Counted from the stretch's first letter, positions 48,988-62,701 are shown. The stretch is 64,000 nucleotides of DNA from Bursaphelenchus xylophilus (GCA_904066235.2 CAJFCV020000003.1:7626001-7690000); one strand, 5' to 3'. Translations and numbers: made by a program. The notes: a model not told the origin generated them from the sequence alone.

Positions 48988-49427
48988 CTTTTTACCATTC
49001 CTCTCACAAAAATTTATTACCTAAATTCGGAACAAATTCAAGTTTAAAAATACTTACTTTTTATTGTGAACAGCCTATTTACAGTTGGTTTTGTTAAAAC
49101 TATCCAATATTACTCATTGGAAGGTAGTCTCGAGTCGAACAAGGCGGCCAAAAGAGTGTCCTTCCCGTGCGAACGGCGTTTTCCGAGCGCAGAAAAAGCC
49201 CCAAAGCGAACATTTTTATTTTTGTGGGTCATTTCGGGGCGCCGACCACTTGCGAAAAAAAGGAATTACCAGTTCAGTGGAGATTTCCGATTCGTTCCAT
49301 ATAAGGTGTTGGCTTATACAACACCTTTAACGATCCGATTCGACTTTTCATCGTCAGCTTTTTAATCGTAATAATTAATGGAGTACTGTAAGTAATAGTA
49401 ATAGAATATATACATAACCGAATTAAG

Positions 49428-51418
49428 TTAGAAGGAAACATTGTTTTCCGCTTCCGAAACACTAAATTGAGTCTGAAGAATCCAATTGTTCAAGCATTGT
49501 TGCATCCTCATAATCTTTGTTTCATTCTTGACATTCTTTCTCTCCGCTTCTTTCAGCAGTCCGTTTCGCAGCGCTACAAACGGATGGGGTCTTCTTGCTC
49601 TGGCCTTGATCACTTTTTTATGGACCCTGTCTGAATTAAAATTACTCTACCAAATGTTATAATTAACTTACGATTTGATGCAATATTGAAATAAAGGATC
49701 TCAACGTCCTCTTCCGTAATTTCAACGCCAACTCCATCTCCATAATACTGATAATCAATGTCATCTTCATCCACAGCGTCTTCTGGCGGAGGTGGATTTG
49801 GCACAAAGTCGGCGTCTTCCTCGCTGTCATAGTCATCCTCGAACTCAAGATGAACACGATTTCGATCCATTGCTTATTGTATCAAAATATGCAAAGTTTT
49901 TAATTTCATCCCAGGGTTTGTTTAGTGTTTGATTCTTCCTGACATTCAAATGAATATTCGGGCTGTATCCCCATTCACACTTGGCACAATCAAACACCAG
50001 ACACTGAAACATTACACTTGCATTAGCCTAGAGCGGTAGATTTACCTGTCCAATATCTTCTCTCAATATCATAGCATCGTTAATTACCTTCCAAACATCA
50101 GCCAGAGAAAACTTGTAGATAATCCTCTTAGAATCAACATGATGGATCTCCATGAGACGTCGGGAATCTAAAATTATAAGGTAAAATTCCAAATATTTTT
50201 AAACTTACAATACTGGATAAGGACACATCCAGAATCCGCAAGAATCTTGGTCGAATAGCACTGATCGTAAGTTTCCATTGGATATTCTTCTCCCGTATTA
50301 AAATTGATAACACAATTGTTTCCCTCAGATTTCTTGAAGAGAACATATGGGCCCGCCACATCTACTTCATCGTCTACTGCATCTATTTTGATCGTTTTTT
50401 GGGTTAAAACATCTCTGACTAATCCCGAACTGTAAGACAGTAGACAGCCCGAAAATTTTATAGTAAGTAGATCATCTTTGCTGATTCGTTCTCCAGAATC
50501 AACGTTATAAACGTTGACAACGTCTTCGTTGGAATCGCACTGAAATAAACGACATATAAGATCGATGAATTACTTTCCCTCAACTAATCAGAATTAAAGT
50601 AACCTACAAAGACAACCAGATATTTCCCTTCTTGAATTAAGTGAGCTCTGTAGATCCGGAAACCAACTTTAATATAGCGCACATATCTCGTAGTAAAGTC
50701 AAAGTTTGTAACAACGACATAATCAGCTCCAACGAAACAGAATAGGTAGGTATTCTCACCATAAGCAAGGACAACTCGATAAGAATTTACCCTCAGGCCA
50801 TCATTCCAAAGTCTATTATGGGCACTGAAAATAATAAAATTACAACAGAGGATTGTTAGTGTGCTTAATTTTGCTCCCAAATCAATTTAGATTTCATATG
50901 ACTCGTCCTCCACATTCACTGCATAGTGCGCACAAATACTACACCACAATTCCAAACCATCTCGCAGTCCCCATTTTGCAAAAAAATTCACCTTCCAGCC
51001 TCCAAAATCAGCGGAAACCATATTTTGCAGAATTTTGCCGCTGATTTCATCCAAACTCGCAGCGACACCGGTCGGCGACATCAAGTTCGGTACTATTTTT
51101 GCAAAAAACCGCTAAAAAAGAGATGGTGAAGGCAGGGTCCTAATTAATCTGTGCATGGCGAAACGACATCTTCAAATCAAAATCAGCTTACTCAAAAACA
51201 ACATCACTCCAAGATTCTCCGGGTAGCCTAAAGAGTTTGTTATCTAAACATAACTTCTTGAAGTCGATTCCAACCATCTTGTACAAGAATTTATGGCTCA
51301 GAGCCAGTTGACAAGTTCCGTAAAAATCGTTCATGTTATTCAGGATTCGCATCCAGATCTAAAAACATAAAACAGGTTTACTAAAGTAACTCACATCTTT
51401 ATTCAGTTTCCAATCCAT
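49428..51418 (-). CDS. F-box-like protein, paralogue 2 (probable frameshift in the penultimate exon)
   Basis: Tandem copy of the gene at 46931-48699 with the same splice phases. Exon 1 is only MDWKLNKD, then IWMRILNNMNDFYGTCQLALSHKFLYKMV, DVVFDAHNRLWNDGLRVNSY, VRDVLTQKTIKIDAVDDEV, MEIHHVDSKRIIYKFSLADVW, CLVFDCAKCEWGYS, and finally ARARRPHPFVAL. The penultimate exon (49672-50003) is 332 bp; to join both neighbours in frame it must be 3n+1, as in paralogue 1 (325 bp). It therefore has one base too many. The frame entering from upstream stops at 49845-49847, while a long acidic frame (MDRNRVHLEFEDDYDSEEDA) in the correct phase for the last exon starts inside it. Either a recent frameshift, a sequence error, or a different splice. 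Confidence 0.75.
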
Positions 51419-51599
51419 TTTGATGTATTCTCGAGGTCAGTAACTTTTCATGTAGTTAGACGCGGGCAGAAAAGGCAGACAGAAGAGAAATTTGCCGTAT
51501 ATTCTTCTGAGGCCGTCGAAGTTTCCGATTTCGCTCAAATTTTCCAAAAAAAAAACAATAAGAAAATTATTTTCGGAAGGGACAGCTTATACGTTGAAA

Positions 51600-51720
51600 C
51601 CTTTCTATCCCGCCAACACAGAACTTCCTCCTCAAATCACTTCCAACCATTTTGTATATGAAATTATGGCAGAGCCAGCAACCGTTGGATTTGCGATGCA
51701 TCTAATTCAACGTAATATTT
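51600..51720 (-). pseudogene. possible relic of a third F-box-like copy
   Basis: The plus-strand stretch ATCACTTCCAACCATTTTGT followed by ATATGAAATTATGGC..AGAGCCAG resembles the antisense of paralogue 2 exon 2 (51265-51310, GATTCCAACCATCTTGT..). No open frame or splice sites. It lies directly upstream of paralogue 2. Confidence 0.4.
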
Positions 51721-52261
51721 TCATTTTCCAATTTATTTAGCTTCAACGTAACGAAATAATACCGACATATTGAGACGATTCACAAGGGATGATAGACTAG
51801 CCAAAAATGGGATCTTTAGCAAATAAACAAGGGATTCTTGAAAGAGGACAGTGTAACAAAGGAACAAGAGACATTGATTGTGAAAGGTGAGAAGTAATGG
51901 GGTGAGTTCCTAGGATCACTCGGGGGAAGACGATTTTAAATTTTATTATATAGATCACGTTCTTTTCTTGACAAGCATCATATTGAATTACTGAGAGAAT
52001 ACGACGTATACAAGTGCTATCTACAAAGGCTACTGTACATGTCTATGTACACATTAAGTTAGGCTATGAAAGAGTCATGGAAATTTGCTGTGAAGAGACA
52101 AAACGGAATAGAAACAAGGTTGATGACACAGAAAGAAATGCGTCACAGTGACAGCAAATGGTATGATTATACCCTCGAGACACTTATACCCTATGAAGAT
52201 GGATAATACTTGAAATAAATAACTGTTAAAAGTCCATGGAAATATGCAAATATTCGTTGAC

Positions 52262-55200
52262 TCAACGAATTTCGTTGAAGGACTCCATGAGACCAAGACG
52301 GACGGCGTCGGCTTCGGCGGGATCTCCGCGGATCAGCGAGAACTCCGTCTTGGAGATGTCCGGGTTGTCGGCGGACTTGTCGATGGAGAGGGAAATCACA
52401 GTTTGGTTGTTGGTCACGACCCGAATTTCGGTTATACCTGGAATAAGAGAACATTAAACACTTCCAGTTCAGCTATTAAAAGTCTAAAATAAGCAAATCT
52501 CAATCCCTAAAAACCAAGACAGATACAAATTCGTACCGTTATTTTCACTACCCGATCTGATTTCGCAGGTCATATTCTGCTGTTTGACATATCCATAAAT
52601 CCTGTCAATGGCCACACTCGGAGCGACAGGAATGAAGATCCATTTTGGAGGTTCCGGACTCACATTGTTGTTATTGGTGCCATCTGGAGAAGTTTTACCG
52701 CTGAATCCAATAACTGTAGCCGGTCTACCTTGAGCTGAATTTTTCTGGGACATAAAGGCCATCGGACTGTAAGACGGGGAGTTCTGCGCCACGAAAGACT
52801 TGTTGTTCTCGTCGGTGATGCTGATTCTGGGGGTGTTCATATTCAGAGGACCATTCATTCCGACGTTGGAACTGCAATAACAGTGTTACAACCAAATATT
52901 ATAGAAATACATATTCAATCTGAAGTGTGGTCTTACCTATTAGAGCTCGTGGCTTTCTCCGTTGTGGCCTTTAGTCTTTGGAATTCGGCTTGAAGTTGTT
53001 GAATTCCAGTCATTTGAGGCTCTCCGCTGGCGACATTTCCACTTCCATTTGCGGCCGCTGCCGCCGCGCCCCTCAGAGATTGTGCGTACAAACTTTCTAA
53101 TTTGGAAAATTGTTGAGAATTCACAATTCCTTGGTTGGTTGTGGAGGCCCATGAACTTCTTCTCTCGTTTCCATTACACTTAGCATATGGGGTGCGAGCA
53201 TATCTGGGAATTGTTGGTTGCTGTTGAGGCATTGGTTGAAGAGGTGTACCAACTGTCAGCCCGGATACCATCGTTTGTGCTCCATGCACAGTGTTTCTCT
53301 TTGCACTTCCAAATCGACTCAGGTACATCGCACCTTCTTCTTCGACCGTCGGGCCTTTCAGGTTGGAAGTTTCGGGTTGAGCAAGTCCAGTCGGATGTTT
53401 CAACTTATTCTTTCCAACCGTATTACCCTGGGCATTCATCTGCGCCGCCAAAAACCCATGTAATCCCAGCATGGCTTCATTCGCACTGGCTCTTCTCTCT
53501 TCTAAAAGAATGACTAATACAATATAAAAAGAGCTTACGGTTATTCGGAAGACGGATTAGTTTAGTATAATCAAAGAGACCATTCTTCATACACATTAAA
53601 CTAGCCAGCGCTGCTGGATTAGGACCGCCAGGAGGGAATGCCGGGTTCTGAGATGAGTACAAACTTTGCTCATTCTGCTGATGTGCAGCCATCTCTAACA
53701 ATTTCTGAGCGATCTGTTGTTGAAGAGGATTTGTATTCATAAACATCGGATTTTGTTGTAGATGTTGCATAAGCAGCAGCTGTTGCTGCTGATGTTGTTC
53801 GAATTGTTGGTGGATATCAAAGGCAAATTGTTGATGAGGATTCATGGGATTCATTGGGAAACGCTCAGAAGCACATAAAGTATGACGTCGCTGCTCATTT
53901 AGATATTCCTCGTCTGAAGTTGAGGGTCCCGTATGAGTCATAAAGTTTCGTTGACTTCTCTCGGATGGCTGTTCATCTTCCATCGACTCATCTGAATCGC
54001 AATCCGAGACCGTCGAAAGACTGAGTTGAGCTAATTGTTGTTGAGTTATAGATTGAGTGTCAGGTTCTGGATCGACTCGGGCCTTGCCTGAGGTTATTGA
54101 GCCCCTCGATCCTCTTCTGCAGGCATCTTCGTCAGGAATCAGAGCGCGATTGATTTGTTTCAGATTCTGTAGTTTATCACATAATAAAGTGTAAGTTGCA
54201 TAAACGGGGCTCTCAAACTTCTGCATCAATGCGTCTTCGATTACTTTCTCCTCCGACCAAATTGTATGCTTTTGCATATAAAGTAGTACTGTGGGATCCA
54301 AGTTATGAGTGAGCATGCTGGATGAGGCGGAGCGCGCTTCTCGTTGAGGTTTGGGATCTTTTAAGGTGGGAGCATGGATAAGAGTTTTGATTTCCTCAGG
54401 GACTTCTTGAGTAAACCATCGATGATTCAGGACCTGACTCATTGTGGCACGTTTTTCTGGGTTTAAGGTTAACATCTTGCGAAGAAGGTCGGCACATTCT
54501 GAAAAAATTGATAATTCATGATATCCTTAAAACTTTTTCATTAATTATCAATAGAAAAGAACACTTACCGACAGAAATATAAAACGGAATGTTGAGGAGT
54601 TCTCTGAGAACGGCCATCTTTAGATTATCTATCGTCCCGCCTTGGAATGGGAATTCAGCGGTAACCAGTATAAACAACATCACACCCAGACTCCAGATGT
54701 CTGCTTGTCGTCCATCGTAAGCTTGAGCAACCAGCAACTCTGGAGCAGCGTAAGGAGGAGATCCACACCATGTCTGAAGTAACGTATCGGGCCGTTGGAA
54801 GTTCGAGAATCCAAAGTCAGCCAACTTTACATTCCCTTCTTTATCCAATAAAATATTCTCAGCTTTGAGGTCTCGATGTACAATCCCATTGGCATGACAA
54901 TAAGCAACAGCAGAACACAATTGTTGGAAGATTCGTCGGGCTTCTTTCTCAGACTGTCGGCCTTTCTGAGTCAACATATCAAATACCTCGCCCCCGGAGG
55001 CAAGTTCCGTCACAATAAATAAATAATTGTCCGTACGAATGATCTAAACGTTAAAACATATCAAACAGAAATTGTATTCTTACCTCGTACAAGCGGATAA
55101 TGTGCGGATGCCTGAGGGCTTTCAAGACCGTAATCTCCCTTTCCACTTTGATCATGTTTTCGGCATCAATTTTGTTTTTGTCCATCACTTTTACAGCTAC

Positions 55201-56571
55201 TTTCGTCTTTGCGATCTCATGAACGGCACTTCGCACTGTACCAAAATTTCCATGCCCTAACTTCTTTCCCAATTTGTAGGCGCCAATCTGGTTCATACGA
55301 GTGCTTTGGACACCAGAATGCGAAGCACGTAACATTGATGCTATCGCCGTGCTATCGCCCGAGGAACCCGCTGGCGTACCCATGGATAACATGGCAATAT
55401 TACCCTGAAATAAGGAAATTTTTATACAAAGTGCACATAATTCATTTGCCCTGGTGACAAAAAAAAGAGTATAATTTGGAGAGACCTAATACGCGTGCGG
55501 AAGGTTTCGGTGTTAGCAAAAGAAAAGAAAGTAAATTTTTAAAGATCTCCGTAGGACCCATTACCACAATTCCCTAGGTTTGGCGATGTTTCTAGTAAAT
55601 ATAAGAGTTCCCACCTTCATTTTGACAGATTACCACCGAGTCCCCACTTTCCGTTTCCCCCCTTTCCCCACACGGTTTATTGATTTCACTTGTCTCTAAA
55701 AAAGTCTAAAACAACCAATAAACAAATGACTTACAGCCGTGCTTTGCCGGGTACGACCGGTCGGTTTTAGAGGCGTCCCATTCTAATATAACATGAGCCT
55801 ACGTTTCATGGAAGATGGAACCATATGACCGTCCACAATCTTCTTCTTTACACAAAGAGATTTTTAATACCCGCCGAGAGCGGAGCTCTTCTTTTCATTG
55901 CAACGGAATGCCAAAGGATAATTGGCTCTTGGTTGTTTTCGTGGAGGGAGTTGAAAATTTGGACAAAAAATATCGGACTGCAATCCAAAACCAGTAAAAT
56001 TTAACAATGCCCTACAGAGAAATCGCTCTGAGATTTAGCTTAGCAGTAAAGACCGCAAAAGAACGCCGTGATTTACTTCAATGCGTTTCGAATATTTCAA
56101 ATGTCCGATGGTGGAGGTGGTGATGACGCACGAATGGAAGATTAGGGCATAACATATGAATGAAATATTGCGGGGTCTCAAAGTAATTGCAGTTGGCATT
56201 GGAGTTTTATAAATTATGAATGTATGGACTGTGAAGCGAACTTTTGAGGGATAGTTTTTAATATTTATGTAACTGTGGGAGTATTATGTAATATTTACCA
56301 AAAATTGAATCGTGCAAAAAATTGGCCCCGGATGAGTAGAAAGAATAAAATGTTGTAGACTTACGATTGCCAATTCTGGTACTGTTGCTTGTTTGTTTTG
56401 CAGAAACGGAAATCGAGCGAATCTGCGACCCGTTGGCTTGCCGTTGAGAACGTGCACCTTGCCCAAATCTTGCTGAAGTAGAGCTGTGGCGAACTGAGTA
56501 TCTGTCGGAGAGCCGCCGGCTAGTGGATCAGCGGCCTGACACTGCGATGACCAAACAGCCACGTCGAGCAT
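52262..56571 (-). CDS. SIK/AMPK-related serine/threonine kinase (KIN-29-like)
   Basis: Eight exons in my model: 56365-56571, 55735-55782, 55084-55404, 54569-55043, 53539-54498, 52937-53501, 52537-52871, 52262-52437; about 1,028 residues. Kinase domain: GAYKLGKKLGHGNFGTV, VAVKVMDKNK (ATP lysine), HRDLKAENIL catalytic loop, DFGFSN, and activation loop LLQTWCGSPPYAAPE with the Thr phosphorylated by LKB1 in this group. A UBA-like segment follows (WSEEKVIEDALMQKFESPVYATYTLLCDKL), then Ser-rich and poly-Gln regions (HQQFEQHQQQQ), and a C-terminal KA1-like portion (PKWIFIPVAPSVAIDRIYGY ... ITEIRVVTNNQTVISLSID). In nematodes SIK-type KIN-29 controls chemoreceptor expression and sleep/metabolism; orthology here is likely, not proven. 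The two 5' exons keep the frame; without them translation could start at 55392. Confidence 0.88.
55735..55782 (-). other. 48-bp symmetric microexon of the SIK-like kinase
   Basis: Acceptor TATATTAG and donor GCT|GTAAGT bound 48 bp that are open in the kinase frame (NGTPLKPTGRTRQSTA) and phase 0 on both sides, so it can be included or skipped without changing the frame. It adds basic, Thr/Ser-rich residues before the kinase domain. Confidence 0.6.
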
Positions 56572-59500
56572 TACAAAGTCGCCACTCCGGTTCGAGACCG
56601 CATCCACTACGCCGATCCGAGCTTAAAGGTGCGGAAACAACAAAAGAAACCAATAAATTTACAGTAGAGAAGTTAATGTTTGGCTTCTGAAAACATGAAG
56701 AGTAAATTCAGAAGAGCGGTGACTTGCAAATGCAAGAACAATTCACAGAAGCACCGATCACGCGAAAAGTTTAAAACATTATTTGAAAAGGGTTAAGGAG
56801 CGAGCTTATCCCCGCTTTAATAAGGACCACGTCATTTCCTCGACGCCATGCCTCTGGGCCGAAGCTAATGTCTTTACAAAAAAAACTCTCAACGTGAAAA
56901 AGAAGTTTCCCACGCAAAAACTTCCTCGATGGATTCGGCTTCTGAAACGGAAGTGGATATTTCGTCGCGAAACATGGAGGAAAAATGAAGCGTTTTGTCG
57001 GTCCATTGGAAGCGTTCCCTCCTCCTGCCCGTGGCCCTCAATTTTCCATGCCATTGGACTCAATTTTTCTGCTAGTCGACAAAAAATCCCCGAGGGACAG
57101 CAAAATTTAAATTACGCCGCATTTCCGAAGAAACACAGCAGGGACATACAGAAAAAAACATTAGGGCCGACAACAACGTACATTATCGGCCCGAGATTAT
57201 GTGGGGGATGAGAGGTTCGCTGGATTAGTAATCATATAAAGATTTCGCTGGGATAATGGGACTTTGGAATTACTCTGAAAACCCTAAGAATTGTGAGTAT
57301 GAAATGAACAGTGATTCGTTCAGCATTCACAGTATTGGTATATATGTACACGTACATACAACTTTGCTAAATTACATTAGAAATTAGCATATCTCAAATG
57401 AAAAATGAATATGTTCCCCAATATAAAACTAAACGCACTTCATCCATCCTGCAAGGCCTTGTGTCGTCTTTTGGGGAAGTAAATTCTGTCTTCTGGAGTC
57501 CACCCAGATGAATGCAAAACCAATTAACAATTTATCCATGTTTTTGCAGGCCCATAGACTGATTAATTGCGCCTATTCAACCCACAGAAATTAGGCCAGC
57601 AAACGAGCATGTTTACGCAAATTCTACGGCTAGCAGTGATTAAAGTTGTGACATTATCAGGGTCGGATTAGCGAGTAATTTGAAAGAAAGAGTACGGAGA
57701 TGTTGTTTGATGGTAACACCATGGTGTCATAGTGCAGTTAGTGTGCAGAACGTAAGGAATGAAAAATGATGATGAAGTGTGGTTGGGGGTGTACGGTGGG
57801 ACCTCCGAGGGCAAAGACTGAGTTCACAAACAAAGGAGGATGACTATGAGGCAGATATGAATTGTTTGACATGGCCATCAATCAAGTTTTAGAACTTGTT
57901 TATGCTATGCAAAGCCTACGTAATTTTTTCGGACGTCAAAAATCGGAGAAGACGCAAAGTTTCAATTTGTTTCCGAAAAACTTCGAAATCGGGGTGGTCT
58001 CGACGTAAATGAGTGGGGCTCAAGAGTTATATGTACCATCGAACTTTCTCTTACAATTAGAATATTCAAAGGAAGTTTAAGGCTATTCAGAGAATGGAAG
58101 CTCTAACTATTTCATCATTTATTTACTCTTTGCTAGACGTACAGGTTGATAGCCACTTCGCAAAACCCGTTAATCGTGATCTCTAGTCGTTTAGATAAAT
58201 AATTTAGTGATAAAGAGCGATTAAAATGCCACAACGTTTGTCTGGGTCACCAGGGTTCAGGATTAAACGGCGTTATTAATCGCGTAGGCGTGGGATCCAA
58301 AATTAAACAAGCGTGAATAAAAACCACATAAAGCAAGAAACGAGTTTATTTAGCCACGGTTTTAATATGAGCAGCTTGTGTTCGACCAAGGACACAAAGT
58401 CCTCTGCATAAAACAAGGCTCAAATACTGCAACTCTTTCGAAATGAAAATCTAGTTCTAAAGGTACAGAAATGTTTAAAAACAGTGGTTTCATTTAAAAG
58501 GATATCTTTAATACGGCAGTACATCTGTCCTAAAACTACAAATTACAGATGTTTTTCTTTCGCACGCACACAGAAAAAAGCGAAACTTTGAAGTTTCATC
58601 GAATGCAGAAGTGTATAAAATAAGTGAGCGATCAAACTTTCTGAAGTAGATTTCTAAAACAAGGTCCGAACACTTATTCTTACACGACTACAATTGTTCT
58701 CCTTAAATGGAGTCGTTTTTTCTTCCTCGAGGCACTAGCACAACAGCTATGCACTTTTATATGAGAGCCAGGCTTTCTTGCGAACACTACTGATAAAGAC
58801 ATACTTTCGGAGAGACCTCGCTGAATTATTTATGCAACTGACGTTGAAAAAATAAAAATTCGCTGAACAAGCGGTTTACAATTCAAAAACAAGCTTATCT
58901 ATGCATTTAGTTTTAATTAAGTGAGTAAAGTTGTTATGCGAAGGTGGGTACACGTTTCATTCGCGTTTATAAGATTCAACACAATTAAAGCCGTGGAAAC
59001 AGAGTACAAAGTAAAAAGCCACTCAGGATAATAACATCAAGTACTGCAGGTAACTGTGTGTTCAATGCACCTGCTCTGAACCGCATGTGAATAACACACT
59101 TGGAACAGCGATTTCATTGAGTCATTGTTAAACCCAACACATTGCATAACTTTGAAAATTACACCTGTGTAGAGAGTGTAAAGTGTGTAAACTACACAAA
59201 ACTGCACGAAGGGTATAGCGGAGATAGCGCGCTGAATACGGCTTAGCACATGTTGAAATACATGACTTCACTTTTATAACTCTGTTTCAAACTTTGAACC
59301 GAAAGCACAGCGACCGCCAAATAATCCCCAAAGACGCCGCAATTTCCTTTTTTGCCCGTATCACGAGACGAACATCACACTTCTTCTGAATGCCTGAACA
59401 CTTCGCCTCCAGTCCCCAAACTTTTTCCTTCCCTTCAAGTCGGATTTGAAAGGGGATTTTCGAGTAGGCCCCCCAATGGATGAAAGTGTTTCGGATTTCG

Positions 59501-62500
59501 TCGCCAAAAAACCCCAAAGCAATTTCCCTCTCACTTGCGGTGGAAGGAGATTACCGACATGAAAAAAACGATTGTTTTCTGCGGCGAGCCGGTGGGAAAC
59601 TTTAGTCTCAATGGACCTTTTGAGTGGAGGAAACGGGGAAAAACAACAAACGCATAAAACCCTGGGATGGAACTATGAGACGGGAGAAGTTTTGGCCTTT
59701 TGACTTGATAAGGACGTGAGAAATCATTCGAGGGAGTAAAGAAGGGCGAGGCTTCAGGTTGAAGTAAGGCATTCAAAACGGGGCTTAGCTTGTCCCAACA
59801 CCGTTCGTTAAGATGCAAAAGGCCTGCTCGGTTTATGATTTCCGGCAGCCATAACTCTTAATATTCTCTTTCCGAGTTGTTTTTTTCTTGACGCAAAAGC
59901 AAAAGAGAATTATCACACTCGGAAACACTGGGCGGAAAGCATAAAAAATTTGAACTCCATCATCATCCGAGGGACAAAAGACGTCAGGAAAAGCATAACG
60001 AGAGGCAGAGAGGACGCCCTCAGGGAAAGCCCCGAACGGAACGCCGGAGACTTTTTTTTCGAAAAGAGTGCAGTCGGAGAGCCCGAGTTCAAACGCGTGG
60101 ACCATTCCATGAAAAGGACTAAAGGGATCGAGGGTCACGTCAAACGAAGGAATGTGTCTCAGGATCTTTAGAGGAAACAAAAGTTGTCACTGTCTGTCAG
60201 CATGGAAATGGGATGGTTTTCGTGAACCATGAAAGTTGCGGAAGTGTATAAACCAGGACTGCAGTCTCACAAAAGAAAAAGAATGTTGTGCTTTTAAGAA
60301 TTTAATCGAAAACGTCATTGTATAGACAGCTGACCTCACTCCACTCTCAACTCACTCACTGAGCTCTCGAAAACTACAAATTGCTGAATCCTCAAGGCGG
60401 CCGCTTTCACGCTTCAGCTGTGCAGCCCTTTTTCTACAAAAAATGCCTCCGGGAATCTGAAATATTTCCTTTTGTCCGCCGGGAGTCTCGGCGTTCGATG
60501 GAAAAGAAAAAGAAAAAAGAACAAAATTGTTTCATACTCACAGACAAAAATTCTGTTATTCTCTCGGGGCTTTTTTGGTTATGGGAAAAGCGATTGACGA
60601 GATATGGGGGTTTGCGTCAGCCGGTGGATTTATGTGCAAGGGTTGCATGACGACAGTACAGTAAAAGTACCGCAAGACATATTAAAAACATGTTGAATCG
60701 TTCTATTGAAGCTTGCTTACATGAATGGACTACAATTTCCCGAATGTCATCATCTTTTTATGACACCCAACGTATTATCGCTAAACTCTTGCACTTTCTA
60801 ATTAACATTCTTTTGATTGACGAAGTACACAGAGATTTCCACAATTCCGATGAGACTGTGACCTTTGAATGTCATGGAAAGTTATTGAAGAAAACGTTGA
60901 CGAGCTCTTTGGAAATCGTCACATCCATTCGGGAAACGGGGACAAGTTCTAAACCAATTGTTGGCTCGGACCAAAGAATGAATTTGGATGGATAATATTA
61001 TATGATGTGAACGGAGAGACCACACACAGGTGAACGCAGGAAAGAGTACACTTCCAGGCATCATAAAGGAACTTGGCCCGGCCCGTATGAAGATATTTTG
61101 GATGGATAGAAGCATGCACAGTAAATTTTATTTTTGAAATTTTTAATTGAGAAAGAATGGAAGAAAATATAGACGGAAAAACATTACTAATTGTAAGGAA
61201 AACAAGCAAGCAGTATCAAGGTTCAGTGGAAGTTATTAGTGTAATATAATTTAACACTAATTTATTGTTGAATGACTGACTTTACGGCAACAAAGGTACA
61301 TATTGTGATGCCTAGAACGCTTTGACAAAACAAATTTGAGGCGTTTGTCTTTGACTACCACCTTTTTTGACGTCAAAACACAGGGTCTCTTGCAAAAACC
61401 AGTAGTAATCGAAAACGCTACCATTGCAAAAAGAACCACAACCCCCATTCATCGAGTTATCATTCGTTCTTCACCGATTAAAGGCAAGAATTCCATCCAA
61501 AACGAAAAAAACAACTGTTAATTGAATTGACTGCCGTCAGCAACTTTAAACTGTTTGAATTACGTGTTAAGAACGTTTCTGAACTGTGGAACGATGGGAA
61601 GACAACTGGAACAGACGATTTACAAAGTGCATTCGTCCCTTTTACAGCGACTGGAATTCAGATTACAGGTGAATGAATACAGTAAAAAATTTAAATACAT
61701 ATGTATATGAAAGTGATTACACAAAAAAGCCATTATGTTATATATAATGCTTGTTTGCGCATAAACATGTTTGGCAATATCAATTGCACTCACAATAGCA
61801 CATTTAACACGTTTCCATGTCAGCCATCAAACGAACGCGCAAAACATTTGAATACAAGATTAGAAAATACATCGGGAACTTTACAACTTTAAACACATAA
61901 AAGCAATAGAATATGCGACGCTCTGACACGGGCAAAAGGGATGTACATTGAGTAAATGCAGATTATGTCCCGCAGGTTAGTTCACAGAATCTCACGTGTC
62001 ATAATTGTCACACTGCAAAGACAAAAAACACAAATCTAAGCATAAAATGGAGACTCAAGGTAAAATTGTAATATTCGTTAAATCATTGCCTAACCAGTCT
62101 AATAATCGTACTCTGCTAATCGTAATATTAATTAGATTAATCTCTGAATAAATACCCTTTACCGGGCAGTGACAGTGACAGCCTACTCCAACTATTAAAA
62201 TCAGTATAACTTGAAACGTTAAACTCATCAACACACATTACATTTTAATCACTTACAACCATAACCCATTCTAAACGAGAAGAGCGATCACTTCTTTGCA
62301 AACTTCTCCCTAACAAGGTAAGAGTAATCAATAAATAAATAATAACCTTTCCAACACCTCCGACTTCCCGGTTCACCAAATACTACCAGGCCATAAGGGC
62401 CACGCGGCAATTAAATTACATAGGTAAATAAGCAGTTAAAATAACCGCCGAGATGATGTTACTTTTGGGGGAAACATGCCATAAGGTTCAATTCAGTACG

Positions 62501-62621
62501 CAAAAGATTTGATACCATAAAAGTAGGAGCCAATGACTATTTATATTCTAGGAAAAGAGTGGGAAGCAAATAAGGGATGGGATGCGGGTTTCTCGAAGAA
62601 AAAGTTTTTTTGGCGCATTAC
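56572..62621. other. large intergenic region, no supported gene
   Basis: Six kilobases. Longest open frames are 142 codons at 56783-57211 (+) and 115 at 59833-60180 (-); neither has family similarity, and frames on the opposite strand overlap both. The stretch 59280-60180 is more GC-rich than its surroundings. No RNA gene, repeat array or promoter recognised apart from the presumed promoter of the kinase at its left end. Confidence 0.45.
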
Positions 62622-62701
62622 TTAAAGTCCGAGGTTCTCCAAGCCAAGGCGCAAATAAGGAATGTTCCCGCTGTGGGACCCAACACGGCGGGTCTCTCTC
62701 G
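62622..62701 (-). other. candidate terminal coding exon
   Basis: On the minus strand a strong acceptor (poly-T then TTTTTTAG) is followed by 80 bp reading RETRRVGSHSGNIPYLRLGLENLGL and a stop. The composition looks coding but no upstream exon is certain. It could be an alternative last exon of the gene in the inverted duplication to its right. Confidence 0.35.

Noticed and set aside
56783..57211. 142-codon open frame on the plus strand
   Set aside because: Very Lys/Arg-rich, no domain, overlapped by an 85-codon frame on the other strand, and placed in the presumed promoter of the kinase gene; most likely chance.
59531..60180. Overlapping minus-strand open frames of 95 and 115 codons
   Set aside because: In a GC-richer patch where stops are rarer; open frames exist on both strands and none looks like a known protein or has splice support.
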